Shown piece by piece: positions 7,776-15,339 of a stretch of 33,487 nt of DNA. Source of the stretch: Corallococcus llansteffanensis (GTDB lineage: Bacteria > Myxococcota > Myxococcia > Myxococcales > Myxococcaceae). The first letter of the stretch is position 1. Each line of letters begins with the position of its first letter. The stretch covers positions 1 to 33,487 of the forward strand of contig NZ_RAWB01000033.1 in assembly GCF_003612055.1 (NCBI RefSeq), in the 5' to 3' direction. The notes under the pieces were generated by a model that saw nothing but the letters and a program-made list of their open reading frames with translations, was not told the origin of the DNA and did not search any database. Position numbers and translations under genes: made by a program.

Positions 7776-8390
7776 TCAGGGCGGGCGGAGCACGTCACAG
7801 CGCGTGGAGGCGCCCCGCGCGAGGTCCTCCGCCACGGAGCGCAGCAGGGTTCCTGTGAGCGCGGAGCGCTCGTCGGGCGCCGTCCCCGCGGGAGCGCCCT
7901 GGGTGAGCCAGGCCGCCACGCGTCCGAGGCTCGCGGCCGTCACCACCTGCAGCCGCACCTCCACCTGCACGACGAAGCGCTCGTCCGGCTCCGGGCGGTC
8001 GTCCAGCGTCCAGGCCACGCGCTCCAGCTCCAGCGTGGCCACCCCTCCTGCCAGGGGCCTCCCATCCAGCAGGTAGCCCGCGCGCGTGAAGGCGAGCACC
8101 TGGGTGACCTGTGCTCCGTCCATGCGCGCGTCGAACCAGAGGGCACGGCGGCGGAACAGGGTGAGATGCACCTCCAGCTTCCCCGCCATGCCCAGCCGCA
8201 CCAACCGGTCCAACTCGGGCGTGACGAACGCACGCGCCTCCGGCCGCACCACCACGCGCCGTCCGGCGAGCGTCGCGGTGCAGGTGGCGCGGGCCTCGTC
8301 CGCCCGGGCCCCGGACGGCAGCAGTCCCACCGACGCCGTGAGCGCCGCCAGGAGCCGCCACCGTCCGCCTGTGCCGTACCGTGGTGCCAT
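7776..8390 (-). CDS. Small exported protein, possibly DUF4390
   Basis: The 204-residue product has a signal peptide: a basic start, the hydrophobic stretch LLAALTASVGLLP and a likely cleavage site near ARA-DEA. The remainder is rich in predicted beta strands, with ELDRLVRLGMAGKLEVHLTL followed by LWFDARM and a later WTLDDRPEPDERF. This resembles DUF4390 proteins, which in betaproteobacteria sit beside ntrY and ntrX; here an NtrYX-like pair also lies just upstream in the same direction. I hold that family call loosely because I am comparing from memory. The gene starts three bases after the stop of the Omp85-like gene, so the two are cotranscribed and the protein probably acts in the periplasm with it. 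Confidence 0.6.
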   Translation of the reverse strand: MAPRYGTGGRWRLLAALTASVGLLPSGARADEARATCTATLAGRRVVVRPEARAFVTPELDRLVRLGMAGKLEVHLTLFRRRALWFDARMDGAQVTQVLAFTRAGYLLDGRPLAGGVATLELERVAWTLDDRPEPDERFVVQVEVRLQVVTAASLGRVAAWLTQGAPAGTAPDERSALTGTLLRSVAEDLARGASTRCDVLRPP

Positions 8391-8393
8391 GCC

Positions 8394-10886
8394 TCAGAAG
8401 GTCCGGACGAAGAGCAGGCGCGCCTCGGGCGTGGCCCGCGCCTTCTCATCCGTGCGCCAGGCCGCGTCCACGCGCACCGCGTCGGTGAAGTGGAAGCTGG
8501 CGCCCACGCCCAGCCGCGGGTCCGTCCAATCGGAGGCGGCGTGCACCGCGCCCAGGTCCGCGAAGACGCCGAAGGCGTGCCAGCGGTACTCCGCGCTGCC
8601 GAGCACCGAGGCGTCGCCCCCGCGGAAGTCCTTGAAGCCGAAGCCGCGCAGCGCGCTCCAGCCGCCCAACGCCTCCTGCTTCTGCAGGGGCAGGTCCTGG
8701 CCTCCCGCGACGCGCAGGCGCACGCTCAGCCCCGAGTGCCAGGTGACGGGCAGGTCCAGCACCGCGTCACCGATGAGCTTCCAGAAGCGCGTGTCCACGC
8801 CCACCTGCTGGCCCACCTCCAGGGTGACGAGTCCGCGCAGCGCGGGCTCCCGCGTCCGGTCCCCTTCACGCGGGAAGAGGGACGTCTCCGGCGTCCGGAA
8901 GAGCGAGCCCACGGGCGACCCCGGCTTCGCCTTGCTGTCGTACTCCGCGCGCAGCACGACGGAGTGGAAGCGGCCCTCGCTCACCGGCGCGTTGGGGAAG
9001 GGCGGCGAGTCCCGGCGGAACAGGGTGAGCGGCGGGGTGAAGGCCTGGAGGGATTCGTAGGTGTCGCCGTGGAACTCCGCGCCCGCGAGCCACGAGCGCG
9101 CAGGGCGCCAGGTGGCGAACGCCGCGAAGCCCTTGCGGCGGAAGTAGTCCCGGTCCGGCCGGTTGATGAGGAACGAGTAGACGTAGGAGTCGATGTCGCC
9201 CAGCCGCCAGCGGTCGGACGTGTCCGTGAAGTCGTGGACCTGCGCGCCCACCTCCGCGAGCCCCAGCGCGGGCACGTGCAGCTTCGCGCCGCCCAGCAGG
9301 CTGACGCGGCGCTGACGCTTCGTCCCCTCCGGATCATCCGGCAGCCGCTGGCCGCCCAGCCGCAGCGGGACGAAGAAGGCCGCATCCAGCGTCGCGTGCA
9401 CGCGGTCCTTCGGATCCCAGATGCGCAGCTCGGCCGCGAGTCCCGGCGCGAAGCCCGTCACCTGCGTGTGCACGGGCAGCAGCTCCACCGACAGGTCCGG
9501 CCGGCGCGCCCGCACGTGCACCACCAGGCGCCGTCCCTCCAGCGTGATGCCCTCCTCCCTTTCGTCGTGCCACGAGAACAGCTTCCGCCAACGCGACTCG
9601 GGCTCCTCGGGCTCCTTGTCCTCATCGCGCCGGGACGCACGCCGCTCCTGCTCCTGGGTGCGGTAGCGCCGCGCGCCGGTGGCCTCGCGCTCCTCGACGA
9701 CCTTCACGCTCCGGCGTTCCTCGTTCAGCCCCTCGCCGCCCACGGTCCGGAGGAAGCGCAGCCGCGACTCCAGGCGATCCACCGCACGGCGGGCGTCGCT
9801 GCGGAGGAAGACATCGCCCGGCGACAGGCCCAGCGCCTCGCGCACCCGCTCCGCCATCTTGGGCTCCACACCGGGCACGTCCACGGCCTCCAGCCGGCCC
9901 TCGTCCACCGTCACCACCAACGCGCCTTCGTGGGACAGCGTGGCGGACACCGTCGCCAGCAGGTAGCCCTCATCATCCCGCAGCTCATTCAGCGAGCGCT
10001 CCAGCGCGGCGTCCAGCCCGCCCTGCACGATGCCGGGATGGAACTGCCCGCGCTCGATGTGCGCGAGCCACTCGCGGGGCGGATGAAGCGGAGGGCACGG
10101 GTTGTCGATGGACACCTTCGCGCGGCGTCCGTGGATGCGCACCGTGGCGACGAACTCCTCCACGTCCCGCTCATCATCGTCATCGTCTTCGTCATCGTTC
10201 CCGAAGGAGCCGGGCGGCCGGGGGAACAGCTCCTCCAGCCACTCCTGCGGAGGAAGGTCCTGGAGCCCCTGGACCTGCACCGAGGTGACGGTGGGGTACT
10301 CCTCCAGCGTCACCTCCAGCAGCGCTGGCCCCTGTTCGCTGACGCGCAGGCGGGGCGCCACGTGGGCGAAGAGGCCCGTGCCCGCGAGCTTTCGCAGCAG
10401 CGTCTGCACCTCCTTGGGGGACAGCGGCTCCGTGGCCCCGGCGGCGGGGGCGCCCACGAGCGCGCGCACCTGCGCATCCGTCAGGTGATGGAGCCCCACG
10501 AGCGCGAGGCCTGTCGGCGCCAGCCCCTTGCCGTTGACGTCCAACTGGAGCGGCGCGAGGACCGATGGGTTGGAGTCGTCGTCGTCGTCGAAGCCGTCGG
10601 GGCACTCCTCGCGCGCCGTGGCGTCCTCATCGTCCGGATCGTTGTCGTTGTCGTCGTCGTTGTCGTCGTCCGGATCCTCATGTTCGTCCGGATCCTCATC
10701 CGGATCCTCCTCGTCCTTGGGCGCTCTGGCCTGGGACCGCGTGGCGTCCCCGGAGGGAGCCGTGAGCGCGCCGGCATCAGACGGGAGCGTGCCGGCGTCC
10801 CCCGCGGGTTGCGCGAGGGCGGCGAGCGAGACGAAGCAGAGGCAGAGACAGAGCAGGATGCGATTCATGCGGGGTGGCAGGAGCAT
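8394..10886 (-). CDS. Omp85/BamA-TamA-like outer-membrane protein with Asp-rich repeats
   Basis: About 830 residues. A signal peptide (ILLCLCLCFVSLAALAQ) is followed by an Ala/Asp linker and an extreme Asp/Glu-rich tract (about residues 58-105). Then come POTRA-like modules, one containing VTSVQVQGL and another LSPGDVFLRSDARRAVDRLE, with two further charged insertions (about residues 255 and 465). The C-terminal 400 residues are amphipathic strands, and the chain ends in LLFVRTF; a terminal Phe is usual for beta-barrel outer-membrane proteins. GGWSALRGFGFKDFRGG resembles the conserved RGF region of Omp85 barrels. It probably inserts or exports proteins or lipids, but it is not the housekeeping BamA judging by its unusual acidic insertions. 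The ATG at 10886 has a GGAA ribosome site; the ATG at 10868 gives the same mature protein. Confidence 0.75.
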   Translation of the reverse strand: MLLPPRMNRILLCLCLCFVSLAALAQPAGDAGTLPSDAGALTAPSGDATRSQARAPKDEEDPDEDPDEHEDPDDDNDDDNDNDPDDEDATAREECPDGFDDDDDSNPSVLAPLQLDVNGKGLAPTGLALVGLHHLTDAQVRALVGAPAAGATEPLSPKEVQTLLRKLAGTGLFAHVAPRLRVSEQGPALLEVTLEEYPTVTSVQVQGLQDLPPQEWLEELFPRPPGSFGNDDEDDDDDERDVEEFVATVRIHGRRAKVSIDNPCPPLHPPREWLAHIERGQFHPGIVQGGLDAALERSLNELRDDEGYLLATVSATLSHEGALVVTVDEGRLEAVDVPGVEPKMAERVREALGLSPGDVFLRSDARRAVDRLESRLRFLRTVGGEGLNEERRSVKVVEEREATGARRYRTQEQERRASRRDEDKEPEEPESRWRKLFSWHDEREEGITLEGRRLVVHVRARRPDLSVELLPVHTQVTGFAPGLAAELRIWDPKDRVHATLDAAFFVPLRLGGQRLPDDPEGTKRQRRVSLLGGAKLHVPALGLAEVGAQVHDFTDTSDRWRLGDIDSYVYSFLINRPDRDYFRRKGFAAFATWRPARSWLAGAEFHGDTYESLQAFTPPLTLFRRDSPPFPNAPVSEGRFHSVVLRAEYDSKAKPGSPVGSLFRTPETSLFPREGDRTREPALRGLVTLEVGQQVGVDTRFWKLIGDAVLDLPVTWHSGLSVRLRVAGGQDLPLQKQEALGGWSALRGFGFKDFRGGDASVLGSAEYRWHAFGVFADLGAVHAASDWTDPRLGVGASFHFTDAVRVDAAWRTDEKARATPEARLLFVRTF
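10575..10717. repeat. Trinucleotide and 12-bp repeat tract encoding Asp-rich segment
   Basis: This stretch is made of GTC/GTT triplets and three copies of a 12-base unit TCCGGATCCTCA (10669-10680, 10687-10698 and 10699-10710, the last with one change). On the minus strand it encodes runs of Asp and DEDP-like tetrapeptides in the Omp85-like protein. All repeat periods are multiples of three, so slippage would change tract length without breaking the frame. Confidence 0.85.
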
Positions 10887-10949
10887 GCGCCGTTCCAGGT
10901 GGAGGTCCCCGGCAAGTGCCTGGAAGGACGAGGAGCCGCCGGGCGAGTC

Positions 10950-10998
10950 GATGTCATGGACACATCCGGATGTCACCCCGGGATGTGCCCGTGACATC
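10950..10998. promoter_or_regulatory. Cluster of palindromes upstream of the Omp85-like gene
   Basis: A 10-base inverted repeat (10950-10959 against 10989-10998, one mismatch) of the form GATGTCA...TGACATC encloses a perfect 12-base palindrome ACATCCGGATGT at 10962-10973 and a CCCGGG at 10977-10982. A further GATGTCA copy starts at 10970. It lies 60-110 bases before the Omp85-like start and just after the response-regulator stop. Several half-sites of the same sequence suggest an operator or activator site, possibly for the adjacent regulator; that link is inference. I found no sigma-54 -24/-12 motif between it and the gene. Confidence 0.4.
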
Positions 10999-11018
10999 GC
11001 CCGTATCCCTGGGGCGTG

Positions 11019-12374
11019 TCATGGGGTGACGGGGAGGCCCAGGGCCTTGATGCGTCGGTAGAGGTTGCCCCGGTCCACCTGGAGGAGGCGAGCGGCCCCG
11101 GCGATGCTCTCCCCTTCCCGGAGCGCGGCGCGGATGAGGTCCCGCTCGAAGTCCTCCACGTGCTCGCGGTAGCTCTTGTCGCCCAGCGTGGCGCGGGGCG
11201 CGGCCGGGGTGCCCGCCGGAGCCGTCACCGCGTCCGGACGGAGCTCCAGCGGGCCATCGCCGCGCAACAGGTTCAGCCGCTCGATGACGTTGCGCAGCTC
11301 GCGGACGTTGCCGGGCCACGGATACGCGCGCAGCGCGGCCTCGGCGCCGGGGGCCAGCACGAGCGTCGCCCGGGGGCCGGCGAACTCCGCGGCGAAGACG
11401 CGCGCCAGGGGCAGCAGATCCTCGGGGCGCTCGCGCAGTGGCGGGAGGTGCAGCGGCAGCACGTTGAGGCGGAAGAAGAGGTCCTGCCGGAAGCGCCCCT
11501 CCTTCACCGCGCGGGTGAGGTCCTGGTGCGTGGCCGCGAGGATGCGCACGTCCACCGGCACCGGCAGCGTGCCGCCCAGGCGCTCCACCTGACGGGTCTC
11601 CAGGACGCGCAAGAGCTTCGCCTGGAGCTCCAGCGGCATGTCGCCCAATTCGTCCAGCAACAGCGTGCCGCCCTGCGCCTGCTCCACGCGGCCCGTGCGC
11701 CGCGCCACCGCGCCGGAGAAGGCGCCCCGCTCGTGCCCGAACAGCTCGCTCTCCAGCAGCGTCGCGGGGATGGCCGCGCAGTTGACCGCCACCAGCCGGC
11801 CCTTGCGCCCGGAGGCCTTGTGCAGCGCCTGCGCCACGCGCTCCTTGCCGGTGCCCGTCTCACCGGTGATGAGCACCGCCGTGTCGCTGGGGCCCACGCG
11901 CGCGATGAGCTGGCGCAGCGCCTCCATGGCCGGGCTGTCCCCCACCAGGTGCCCCGGACGGGCCAGCTCGTCCAGCAGCCGCTCCCGCTCCTCCCGCAGC
12001 GAGCCCAGCGCCAGCGCGTTGCGCAGCGCCGTGATGAGCCGCTCCGCGGAAGGGGGCTTCTCCACGAAGTCCGTGGCCCCCAGCTTCAGCGCCTGCACCG
12101 CCTCCGCGGGAGAGGCCTCGCCGGAGAGCACCACCACGGGCACGGGCAGCGGCTTCGGCAGGCGCGCGAGCAGCTCCAGCCCTGTCTCGCCCGGCATGCG
12201 CAGGTCCAGCAGCATCAGCGCGGGAGGCGCGTCCGGCGCTTCGAGCAGGCGCGCCGCCTCCGCCGTGGAGCGGGCCTCCACGGTGGTGAAGCCCTCGTCG
12301 CCCAGCAGCCCGCGCAGGGCCCGGATGACGCCGGGATCATCGTCGACGATGAGGATGCGGGGGCCTGGCTTCAT
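11019..12374 (-). CDS. NtrC-family sigma-54-dependent response regulator
   Basis: The 451-residue protein has three domains in the normal NtrC order. A receiver domain holds the acidic pair at residues 11-13, the phospho-acceptor Asp57 (LMLLDLRMP) and Lys106 (EKP). An AAA+ domain has Walker A GETGTGKE at 171-178 and the Walker B stretch GGTLLLDELGDM at about 235-246. A Fis-type helix-turn-helix ends the protein (AARLLQVDRGNLYRRIKAL). The sigma-54-contacting loop at 217-222 reads GAFSGA rather than GAFTGA. It should activate sigma-54 promoters after phosphorylation by the kinase encoded immediately upstream, whose stop codon overlaps this start by four bases (ATGA). Confidence 0.93.
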   Translation of the reverse strand: MKPGPRILIVDDDPGVIRALRGLLGDEGFTTVEARSTAEAARLLEAPDAPPALMLLDLRMPGETGLELLARLPKPLPVPVVVLSGEASPAEAVQALKLGATDFVEKPPSAERLITALRNALALGSLREERERLLDELARPGHLVGDSPAMEALRQLIARVGPSDTAVLITGETGTGKERVAQALHKASGRKGRLVAVNCAAIPATLLESELFGHERGAFSGAVARRTGRVEQAQGGTLLLDELGDMPLELQAKLLRVLETRQVERLGGTLPVPVDVRILAATHQDLTRAVKEGRFRQDLFFRLNVLPLHLPPLRERPEDLLPLARVFAAEFAGPRATLVLAPGAEAALRAYPWPGNVRELRNVIERLNLLRGDGPLELRPDAVTAPAGTPAAPRATLGDKSYREHVEDFERDLIRAALREGESIAGAARLLQVDRGNLYRRIKALGLPVTP

Positions 12375-13597
12375 GACGTCACCTGGGAGGTGGGAGGCAC
12401 CCGAGGCAATGCGACGAACGCCCGCGTCCCGCCGCTCGCACCCGGCTCCAGCCGCAGGGTGCCACCGTGCTCGTGGACGATCTTCTGGGCGATGGGCAGC
12501 CCCAGTCCACTGCCGCCGGGCTTGGTGCTGAACAGCCCCCGGGTGAGGACCGCTCCCTCCAGCACGCCCGGCACGCCGCGCCCGCCGTCGTTCACGGTGA
12601 CGTGCACGGCGCCATCGTCCTCCGAGCGCAGCGCCACGCGCACGGGCGGCGTGTCCGGCCCGGAGGCCTCGGCGGCGTTCTTCACCAGGTTGCCGAACAG
12701 GCGGCGCAGCCCGTCCGGATCCGCGCGCAGCTGGACCTCCGGCCCGGGCTCCAGCTCCACGGGCACCGGCGAGCTGCCCGCGTACAGGGTGCACACCTCC
12801 GCCAGCAGGGCGCGCAGCCCCACGTCCTGGAAGCGCGGGGCCGGCAGGCGCGCGAAGGTGGAGAAGCTCTGCGTCATGCGCATGAGCAGGTCCACCTCCT
12901 CCTGGAGGAGGGCCACCGCTTCGGCGAGGCACGTCGGGTCCGGCGGGGCGCTGTCATCCTGGCGGGACAGACGCGCGAGCGAGAGCTTCATTGCGGTGAG
13001 GGGGTTCTTCAGCTCGTGGGCGAGCGCGCGGGCCACGTCCTGCCAGGCCGCGATCTGCTCGGCCGCCTTGAGCCGCTCGCGCTGGCCCAGCAGCTCCTGC
13101 CCCATGCGGTTGAACTGCCCCAGCAGGTACTGGAGCTCGTCGCGCGGCGGCTCGGGCACGGTGAGGCGCACGGCCAGGTCCCCGCGCGAGTAGGACCGCA
13201 TCCCCTCGATGAGGGTCCCCACGGGACGCAGGAGGACACGGCCGAGCAGCGCCGCGGCCACGGCCAGCACAAGGCCCGACCCGAGCCCCAGCACGGCGAT
13301 GAAGGCGGGCACGCGACGCACCAGCGCCCGCCGCGCCAGCTCCGCCTGCGCGAGGTTCAACCGCGCGTCGTCGAGCGCGTCCTGCGGCAGGCCGCGCCGC
13401 TCCAGGTCCGCGGACACTCCGTCGAGCACCCCCTCCACCGGGGCGATGGACACGGAGAGCACGCGCTCCAGCACGCCCTGCGCGAGCACACCGAGCAGCA
13501 CCAGCGGAATGAGGCCCGTCAGCAGCATCACCGCCAGCAGGCGCCGCCGGAAGCGGGGCGGAGGCGGCGGAGGACCCATCAACGGAGCGCGGCGCAT
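12371..13597 (-). CDS. NtrY/NtrB-like membrane sensor histidine kinase
   Basis: This 408-residue kinase has two transmembrane helices (about residues 20-40 and 97-120) flanking a short periplasmic segment of 55 residues, a HAMP domain (about 120-172, with RPVGTLIEG), an H-box ALAHELKNPLT with the phospho-acceptor His194, and a catalytic ATPase domain with N-box NLVKNAAEA, VNDGGRGVP and GSGLGLPIAQKIV. The H-box and NLVKNAAEA are of the NtrY/NtrB type. It lacks a PAS domain, which NtrY usually has, so it is shorter than typical NtrY. It phosphorylates the response regulator in the overlapping downstream gene. The Pro run at the N-terminus makes ATG 13579 a possible alternative start. Confidence 0.9.
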   Translation of the reverse strand: MRRAPLMGPPPPPPRFRRRLLAVMLLTGLIPLVLLGVLAQGVLERVLSVSIAPVEGVLDGVSADLERRGLPQDALDDARLNLAQAELARRALVRRVPAFIAVLGLGSGLVLAVAAALLGRVLLRPVGTLIEGMRSYSRGDLAVRLTVPEPPRDELQYLLGQFNRMGQELLGQRERLKAAEQIAAWQDVARALAHELKNPLTAMKLSLARLSRQDDSAPPDPTCLAEAVALLQEEVDLLMRMTQSFSTFARLPAPRFQDVGLRALLAEVCTLYAGSSPVPVELEPGPEVQLRADPDGLRRLFGNLVKNAAEASGPDTPPVRVALRSEDDGAVHVTVNDGGRGVPGVLEGAVLTRGLFSTKPGGSGLGLPIAQKIVHEHGGTLRLEPGASGGTRAFVALPRVPPTSQVTS

Positions 13598-13633
13598 GGT
13601 GCGCCGTTCATACCGCAGGCACCTGCAAAGTTC

Positions 13634-13663
13634 TTGCGACCGTCCTCGCGGGACAACTACAAG
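13634..13663 (+). promoter_or_regulatory. Possible sigma-70-type promoter
   Basis: TTGCGA at 13634-13639 and TACAAG at 13658-13663 are 18 bases apart and each match the -35/-10 consensus at four of six positions. The site is in the 100-base gap between the divergent kinase gene and the tandem-domain gene at 13698. This is weak evidence in GC-rich DNA. Confidence 0.25.
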
Positions 13664-13697
13664 CGCGGCAGGGTTTTGAACAACGAGGGGGTTTCAC

Positions 13698-14732
13698 ATG
13701 TATCGAAAGAACGTTCTCCGCGGTCTGCTCGCGCTGGGCCTGCTGACGGCGCTGGGTGCCCAGGCCGAAACGCTGTTCGCGCAGGCCAACTTCCTGATCA
13801 ACAAGCGCCAGCTCTCCGCGGTGAACTACCGCGCCAAGGGCACGCTGCTTCCCGTCGGCACGAAGATCGAAGTGCTGGACCGCGACGACGACGAGATCAC
13901 CTGCAGGGTGCTGGACCCCTCCCAGGCCGAGTTCCGGGTCGTGACCCACCGGAGCCTGGGCAAGCCGCTCGCGGTGCTGTTCGCCGGGTTCTTCGCCCCC
14001 ACGGATCCCGCGGCGCGCATCGCCGCGCTCTCGCCGGAAGACCAGAAGCAGGTCAAGTCGGGGGAGCTGGCCCGGGGCATGTCCCGGGAAGCCGTGCTGC
14101 TGGCCATCGGGCCGCCGCCGCCCCACCGGACCCCGTCGCTCAAGAGCGACCGCTGGACCTACTGGAGCTCCAAGCTCTCCACCTTCGAAGTGGTGTTCGA
14201 CGGCGACGGCAAGGTCGTGTCGTTCGGCGATGAGCCCCCCGTGGCCGCGCCCGCCCCGGCCCCGGCGGCGAAGGTCTTCTACTACGCGACCGCGAACTTC
14301 CACTTCGAGGACGGCACCGTGTCCTGGGTGAACTACCTCAAGGGCCCCATCCTCCCCATCAACACGCAGGTGGAGGTGTTGGACAAGGGATCCTCCAAGG
14401 TGAAGTTCAAGGTCGTGGACTCCGGGACGGAGCTCTCCTTCGAGAACGACTCCCGCTCGGGCTGGGACACCTGGAAGCTGTTCCAGGCCGCGTTCGCCGC
14501 CGAGGACCAGGCCGCGAAGCTCGCGGCGCTGTCGCCGGAGGACCGCAAGAAGGTCGAGGCCTCGGAAGTGGAGCCCGGCATGTCGCGCGAGGCCGTGCGC
14601 ATGGCCTGGGGTCCCCCGCCTCCGCATGAGACGCCGTCCCTCGCCTCCAGCACCTGGATCTACTGGAAGGGCAAGATGACCAAGGTGAAGGTGAAGTTCG
14701 ACAAGAACGACAAGGTCGCTTCCGTCGAATAG
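13698..14732 (+). CDS. Exported protein made of two copies of one domain (BamE/SmpA-like motif)
   Basis: The 344-residue product has a signal peptide (LLALGLLTALGAQA, cleaved near AQA-ET) and then the same 150-residue unit twice, at about residues 24-180 and 193-344, joined by an Ala/Pro linker. Each copy starts with an ANF strand and a VNY element, continues with LPVGTKIEVLD or LPINTQVEVLD, then ALSPEDQKQV or ALSPEDRKKV, and ends with GMSREAVLLAIGPPPPH or GMSREAVRMAWGPPPPH followed by a YW strand. The GMSREAV + GPPPPH element resembles the GMTxxQVxxxLGxP turn of BamE/SmpA-type domains; the rest I do not recognise. No lipobox is present, so it is probably a soluble periplasmic or secreted protein. 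The RBS is GAGGGG a few bases before the ATG. Confidence 0.75.
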   Translation: MYRKNVLRGLLALGLLTALGAQAETLFAQANFLINKRQLSAVNYRAKGTLLPVGTKIEVLDRDDDEITCRVLDPSQAEFRVVTHRSLGKPLAVLFAGFFAPTDPAARIAALSPEDQKQVKSGELARGMSREAVLLAIGPPPPHRTPSLKSDRWTYWSSKLSTFEVVFDGDGKVVSFGDEPPVAAPAPAPAAKVFYYATANFHFEDGTVSWVNYLKGPILPINTQVEVLDKGSSKVKFKVVDSGTELSFENDSRSGWDTWKLFQAAFAAEDQAAKLAALSPEDRKKVEASEVEPGMSREAVRMAWGPPPPHETPSLASSTWIYWKGKMTKVKVKFDKNDKVASVE

Positions 14733-14873
14733 CGCAGGCGCTGGCGGTCCCTGGGCGTGGCGACACCCGGGCTTCCGACCGTCCGCAGGGCAGGCGGCCA
14801 TCCGCGAGCCGCCGCCCCCTGGCTGCCATCCCGCGAGGGAAGACCTCACCTTGCGGCAGGAGGTGACGGCACC

Positions 14874-15176
14874 ATGGCGGACAAACTCATCGAGAAGCAG
14901 CACCAGCACGAGCGGGAGCAGGAGCGGGAGCGGCTGCGCGCCGAGGAGCAGAAGGACCTGGAGGTGGAGGCCCACCGTGGGGCCCGGCCCCTGGAAGGCT
15001 TCGCCGGGGGGCACACCACCTGGACGGGCGCGCAGGACGACGAGGCCGCCGCCCGCGTGCACTCCGGTGATGCAGGGGCGTCATGGGAGGCCAGTGAGCG
15101 TCAGGCCCGCCTGGAACCCGAGCCCCTCTCCGATGAGGACGAGGACGGGGAAGCTCGCGTTCCGGAAAGACGCTGA
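14874..15176 (+). CDS. Small, highly charged hypothetical protein
   Basis: This 100-residue protein has a near-perfect ribosome-binding site (AGGAGGT, eight bases before the ATG), which is the main reason for accepting it. The N-terminal 35 residues are a Glu/Arg/Gln-rich helix likely to form a coiled coil (HEREQERERLRAEEQKDLEV); the C-terminal end is acidic. There is no Cys, no signal peptide and no membrane segment. I do not recognise a family. It stands alone between two unrelated genes in the same direction, more than 100 bases from each. Confidence 0.6.
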   Translation: MADKLIEKQHQHEREQERERLRAEEQKDLEVEAHRGARPLEGFAGGHTTWTGAQDDEAAARVHSGDAGASWEASERQARLEPEPLSDEDEDGEARVPERR

Positions 15177-15207
15177 CGCTTCCTGAAGCGACGCGGGTCC
15201 CACCGTG

Positions 15208-15221
15208 CCCAGCGCGCTGGG
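15208..15221. promoter_or_regulatory. 14-base perfect palindrome upstream of the GMC gene
   Basis: CCCAGCGCGCTGGG is a perfect dyad in the 163-base gap before the GMC oxidoreductase gene. A shorter hairpin (CGCTTC-CT-GAAGCG, 15177-15190) follows the stop of the small charged protein. The palindrome could be an operator, but GC-rich DNA yields such sites by chance. Confidence 0.25.
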
Positions 15222-15339
15222 GCCCGACAAGCCTCCTGATTCAAGCGACGTGGCAGGCGTCTGGAATGCGGCATGCCTTCTGCAACCTGGGAGAAGGCCA
15301 CCGCTGGACCCACGAAGCCCCCACCGCCCCACTTCGCTT

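Noticed and set aside
10575-10717. The triplet/12-base repeats as a CRISPR or VNTR outside a gene
   Set aside because: They lie in an open frame with period three and encode the acidic segment of the Omp85-like protein.
7626-10994. A 1122-codon open frame on the + strand
   Set aside because: It lies opposite the GNAT, exported and Omp85-like genes and encodes a His/Arg/Pro-rich shadow sequence; no domain and no ribosome site. GC-rich DNA commonly leaves such frames open.
10887-10997. Longer N-terminus of the Omp85-like protein from a start at 10997
   Set aside because: It would place 37 extra residues before the signal peptide and run through the palindrome cluster.
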